Shown piece by piece: positions 7,244 through 8,925 of a stretch of 8,925 bases of DNA. The position numbers were made by a program, and so were the translations under genes. The stretch spans positions 1-8,925 of the forward strand of contig JAJBVQ010000014.1 of NCBI GenBank assembly GCA_020859745.1, in the 5' to 3' direction. A model generated the notes under the pieces. That model was not told the origin of the DNA, made no database searches, and worked only from the letters and a program-made list of their open reading frames with translations. The DNA comes from Rikenellaceae bacterium. GTDB taxonomy: Bacteria > Bacteroidota > Bacteroidia > Bacteroidales > Rikenellaceae. The number at the start of each line of letters is the position of its first letter. Within the stretch, counting starts at the first letter, position 1.

Positions 7244-7284
7244 TGAAGTGAAGTTTAAGGGGGGCACGTGTGGTAAACGAAAAC

Positions 7285-7322
7285 AAAAATCGCTGTCAGG
7301 AGCCTTTCTGACAGCGATTTTT
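7285..7322. terminator. Bidirectional intrinsic terminator
   Basis: AAAAATCGCTGTCAG (7285-7299) and CTGACAGCGATTTTT (7308-7322) are a perfect 15-bp inverted repeat around an 8-base loop, giving a GC-containing stem with an A run on one side and a U run on the other. It therefore ends transcription from both directions: the plus-strand MATE-yicC-gmk-nadD run and the minus-strand lipocalin gene, whose stop codon is only 2 bases away. A textbook arrangement for convergent genes. Confidence 0.95.
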
Positions 7323-7324
7323 GC

Positions 7325-7804
7325 TTAGTAGATCGTTCGGTCGCTTTGTTGGGTGAACTGTAGTTTCGAAGTTTCGAAACCGAGCTGTTTGGCCCGGTCG
7401 ATCAGCATCTGGGTGACGTCCTGCGGCAAGGTCGGCGTGCGGGAGAGTATCCACAGGTATTTCTGTTTCTTACCTCCCACGAGTGCGTATTGGTACTCCG
7501 GATCCACGGCCAGAATGTAATAGGGCGAATAGAACGGCCCGAAGAACGAAACTTTCAGGTAGCCCGGTTTTTCCGGATTGTCCGGGTCGCCCAGTTTGGC
7601 TTTGCCTTCGGACTCGGAGAGCGGCCCGGACGGCGAACCTTTATGTCCGCTGTTGACCACGCGCACCTTACCGTCCCCGCGTATGGAGTATTCGGCCGTC
7701 ACGGCGTACAGGTCTTTTTCGAAACGGTAATCGAACCGGGCGATTTCGTACCATTTGCCCAGGTATTTCTTCAGGTCGAAGTTTTTGATCGTATCGTGTT
7801 CCAT
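7325..7804 (-). CDS. Blc-like bacterial lipocalin without signal peptide
   Basis: A 159-residue lipocalin, a small beta-barrel that binds fatty acids or lysophospholipids. The match to E. coli Blc is close: NFDLKKYLGKWYEIARF (8-24, lipocalin signature), VSFFGPFYSPYYILAVD (85-101) and YLWILSRTPTLPQ (116-128). E. coli Blc is an outer-membrane lipoprotein, but this protein starts at MEHDTIKNFD, directly before the barrel, with no hydrophobic leader and no lipobox cysteine, so it is probably cytoplasmic. I chose the ATG at 7804; an in-frame TTG two codons earlier (7808-7810) adds only MI. No further upstream signal sequence is encoded in frame before the repeat-rich gap. It is read towards a shared terminator. 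The gene upstream, aminopeptidase P, ends 53 bases before it. Confidence 0.93.
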   Translation of the reverse strand: MEHDTIKNFDLKKYLGKWYEIARFDYRFEKDLYAVTAEYSIRGDGKVRVVNSGHKGSPSGPLSESEGKAKLGDPDNPEKPGYLKVSFFGPFYSPYYILAVDPEYQYALVGGKKQKYLWILSRTPTLPQDVTQMLIDRAKQLGFETSKLQFTQQSDRTIY

Positions 7805-7848
7805 AATCAAGTGTTTTGATAGTTTATAACTTGATTATGAATAATCAA
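7802..7848 (-). promoter_or_regulatory. Operator-like cluster of ATAATCAA repeats at lipocalin start
   Basis: ATAATCAA occurs at 7803-7810 and 7841-7848, and its reverse complement TTGATTAT at 7831-7838. The last two form an 8-bp palindrome with a 2-base centre (7831-7848). The first and second form a longer 10-bp inverted repeat, CATAATCAAG (7802-7811) with CTTGATTATG (7830-7839). The first copy covers the lipocalin start codon. Such spacing fits a repressor binding site or an RNA hairpin hiding the start; which one is inference. The lipocalin promoter, if separate from the upstream gene, must lie in or near this stretch. Confidence 0.5.
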
Positions 7849-7857
7849 TAACTGTGC

Positions 7858-8925
7858 CTAAACCGGTCGCGTTTTCTCCCGGAGCCATTCCCGCTCTTCC
7901 GGATCCAGATAGGGGGACAGCCGTTCCCTGACCATGGCATGATAGCTGTTCAGCCACTCCCGCTGGGGTGATTCCAAAGCATCCGCATCCAAAGCCGCCA
8001 ATGAGACCGGGCATAATGTTAAGGTTTCGAACCGCAGGAACCCTTCCGGGCAATCGTCCGCGGTCACCGTCGTCAGGTTCTCGATCCGGATGCCGTATTT
8101 ACCCGTGAGGTACAGTCCCGGTTCGCAACTCTGCACCATGCCCGGGTGCAGGGTCACCGGATTCTCGTTCATTCGGATCGACTGCGGCCCTTCGTGGACG
8201 CACAGGAAGTGCCCGATCCCGTGTCCCGTTCCGTGCAGGTAATTCTGCCCCATTTCCCACAGATGCCGCCGGGCCAGAACGTCCAGCTGCGCACCGCGCG
8301 TACCGGCCGGAAAACGGGCGGCGCTCAGGTCAATCATGCCTTTCAGAACGGCCGTATAGTCCCGCTTCTGCTCTGTTGTAGGCCGGCCGAAATGGTAGGT
8401 ACGGGTAATGTCAGTTGTGCCGTACAGGTATTGCGCTCCACTGTCGATCAGCAGGAAATTATCGGTTCCGACGGGTCTGTCGCTCTCGGGAGTCGCACTG
8501 TAATGCACGATGGCGCCGTGCGTCCCGTATCCGGAAATGGTCTCGAAACTTTCGCCGCGGAATCCCTCTCCGGCACTTCTGAATTCGTGCAGTTTGGCGG
8601 CGATCTCCAACTCGGAAGGCCGCCGTCCTGCCTGTATTACATTCTCCAGCCACATTTCGAACCGCACCAATGCCACTCCATCTATTTCCATCGCCCGGCG
8701 GAATCCGCTGATCTCCACCGGATTTTTAACCGCCTTGAGGGCAGAGATGAAACCGTAGAGCGTCGCCTCTTCGCGAACATCGGCTTGCGCCGCTTTCAAT
8801 ATCGAATAGTGGCGGATATCCAATCCGTTCGGATTGACAATGACCGTCATACCGCCCAAAGCAGTCAGATAATCCGTGAAATTCTCATAGGGCCGGAATT
8901 CCACCCCGGCATCCTGTGTCCATAC
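7858..8925 (-). CDS. Aminopeptidase P family (Xaa-Pro aminopeptidase, M24B), 5' end outside window
   Basis: A metallopeptidase that removes the N-terminal residue from peptides with proline in second place. About 355 residues are visible; the frame is open to the right edge (reading VWTQDAG upstream of the GTG codon at 8902-8904), so the start lies outside and that GTG is not taken as the start. Counting from that codon, the pita-bread catalytic domain has all five metal ligands: Asp154 (LLIDSG), Asp165 (TTDITRT), His228 (HGTGHGIG), Glu261 (QSCEPG) and Glu275 (IRIENL). Further active-site histidines are seen in VHYSATPES and VHEGP. The C-terminal domain (about 290-348) is the M24 C-terminal extension of the three-domain, eukaryotic-XPNPEP1-like form, whose full length is near 600 residues. 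Expected to be cytoplasmic. The lipocalin gene lies 53 bases downstream on the same strand. Confidence 0.95.
   Translation of the reverse strand, partial: VWTQDAGVEFRPYENFTDYLTALGGMTVIVNPNGLDIRHYSILKAAQADVREEATLYGFISALKAVKNPVEISGFRRAMEIDGVALVRFEMWLENVIQAGRRPSELEIAAKLHEFRSAGEGFRGESFETISGYGTHGAIVHYSATPESDRPVGTDNFLLIDSGAQYLYGTTDITRTYHFGRPTTEQKRDYTAVLKGMIDLSAARFPAGTRGAQLDVLARRHLWEMGQNYLHGTGHGIGHFLCVHEGPQSIRMNENPVTLHPGMVQSCEPGLYLTGKYGIRIENLTTVTADDCPEGFLRFETLTLCPVSLAALDADALESPQREWLNSYHAMVRERLSPYLDPEEREWLREKTRPV

Noticed and set aside
6377..7267. Minus-strand open frame opposite nadD
   Set aside because: Antisense shadow that also reaches towards the terminator; the nadD frame carries all expected motifs.
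7805..7810. TTG start for the lipocalin two codons upstream of the ATG
   Set aside because: An ATG is available at 7804 and the extension adds only two residues with no signal sequence; it cannot be excluded, but ATG is preferred.
8902..8904. GTG at 8904 as the start of the aminopeptidase gene
   Set aside because: The frame stays open to the window edge, and the family has two further N-terminal domains, so the gene is cut by the window.

Overview
The window looks like ordinary chromosome from a GC-rich member of the Bacteroidota, most likely order Bacteroidales (an Alistipes/Rikenellaceae-type genome would fit). The basis is gene content and order (serC-serA-DUF1015; yicC-gmk-nadD), the short lysine-type SerA, the lack of clear Shine-Dalgarno sequences ahead of most starts, and a C-terminal TPR peptide ending in DIYNP that I recall from small Bacteroidales proteins. 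The genus is an inference. No phage, transposon, CRISPR, tRNA or rRNA was seen.

Layout. Minus strand, 34-3487: a serine-biosynthesis operon read serC -> serA -> DUF1015. SerC and SerA carry out the first two steps from 3-phosphoglycerate to phosphoserine (SerA oxidises, SerC transaminates). The third gene starts 3 bases after serA and encodes a DUF1015 protein with an ADGHHR motif. No serB phosphatase is present here. The 190-base gap between serC and serA holds three inverted repeats.

Plus strand, 3616-7243: divergent from serC across a 128-base intergenic region lies a tight four-gene run. It encodes a MATE efflux transporter, a YicC-type endoribonuclease (4-base overlap with the transporter gene), guanylate kinase, and a NadD nicotinate-mononucleotide adenylyltransferase with a TPR module fused in frame at its C terminus. 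A strong 15-bp bidirectional terminator hairpin follows.

Minus strand, 7325-8925: a Blc-like lipocalin without a signal peptide, and upstream of it the 3' part of an aminopeptidase P (M24B) gene that runs off the right edge. Between these two, three copies of ATAATCAA in alternating orientation form an operator-like site overlapping the lipocalin start codon.

I found no clear undescribed multi-gene system. The points most worth a second look are the NadD-TPR fusion, the possible ParB/serine-kinase-like nature of the DUF1015 protein in the serine operon, the hairpin-rich serC-serA gap, and the repeat cluster at the lipocalin start.
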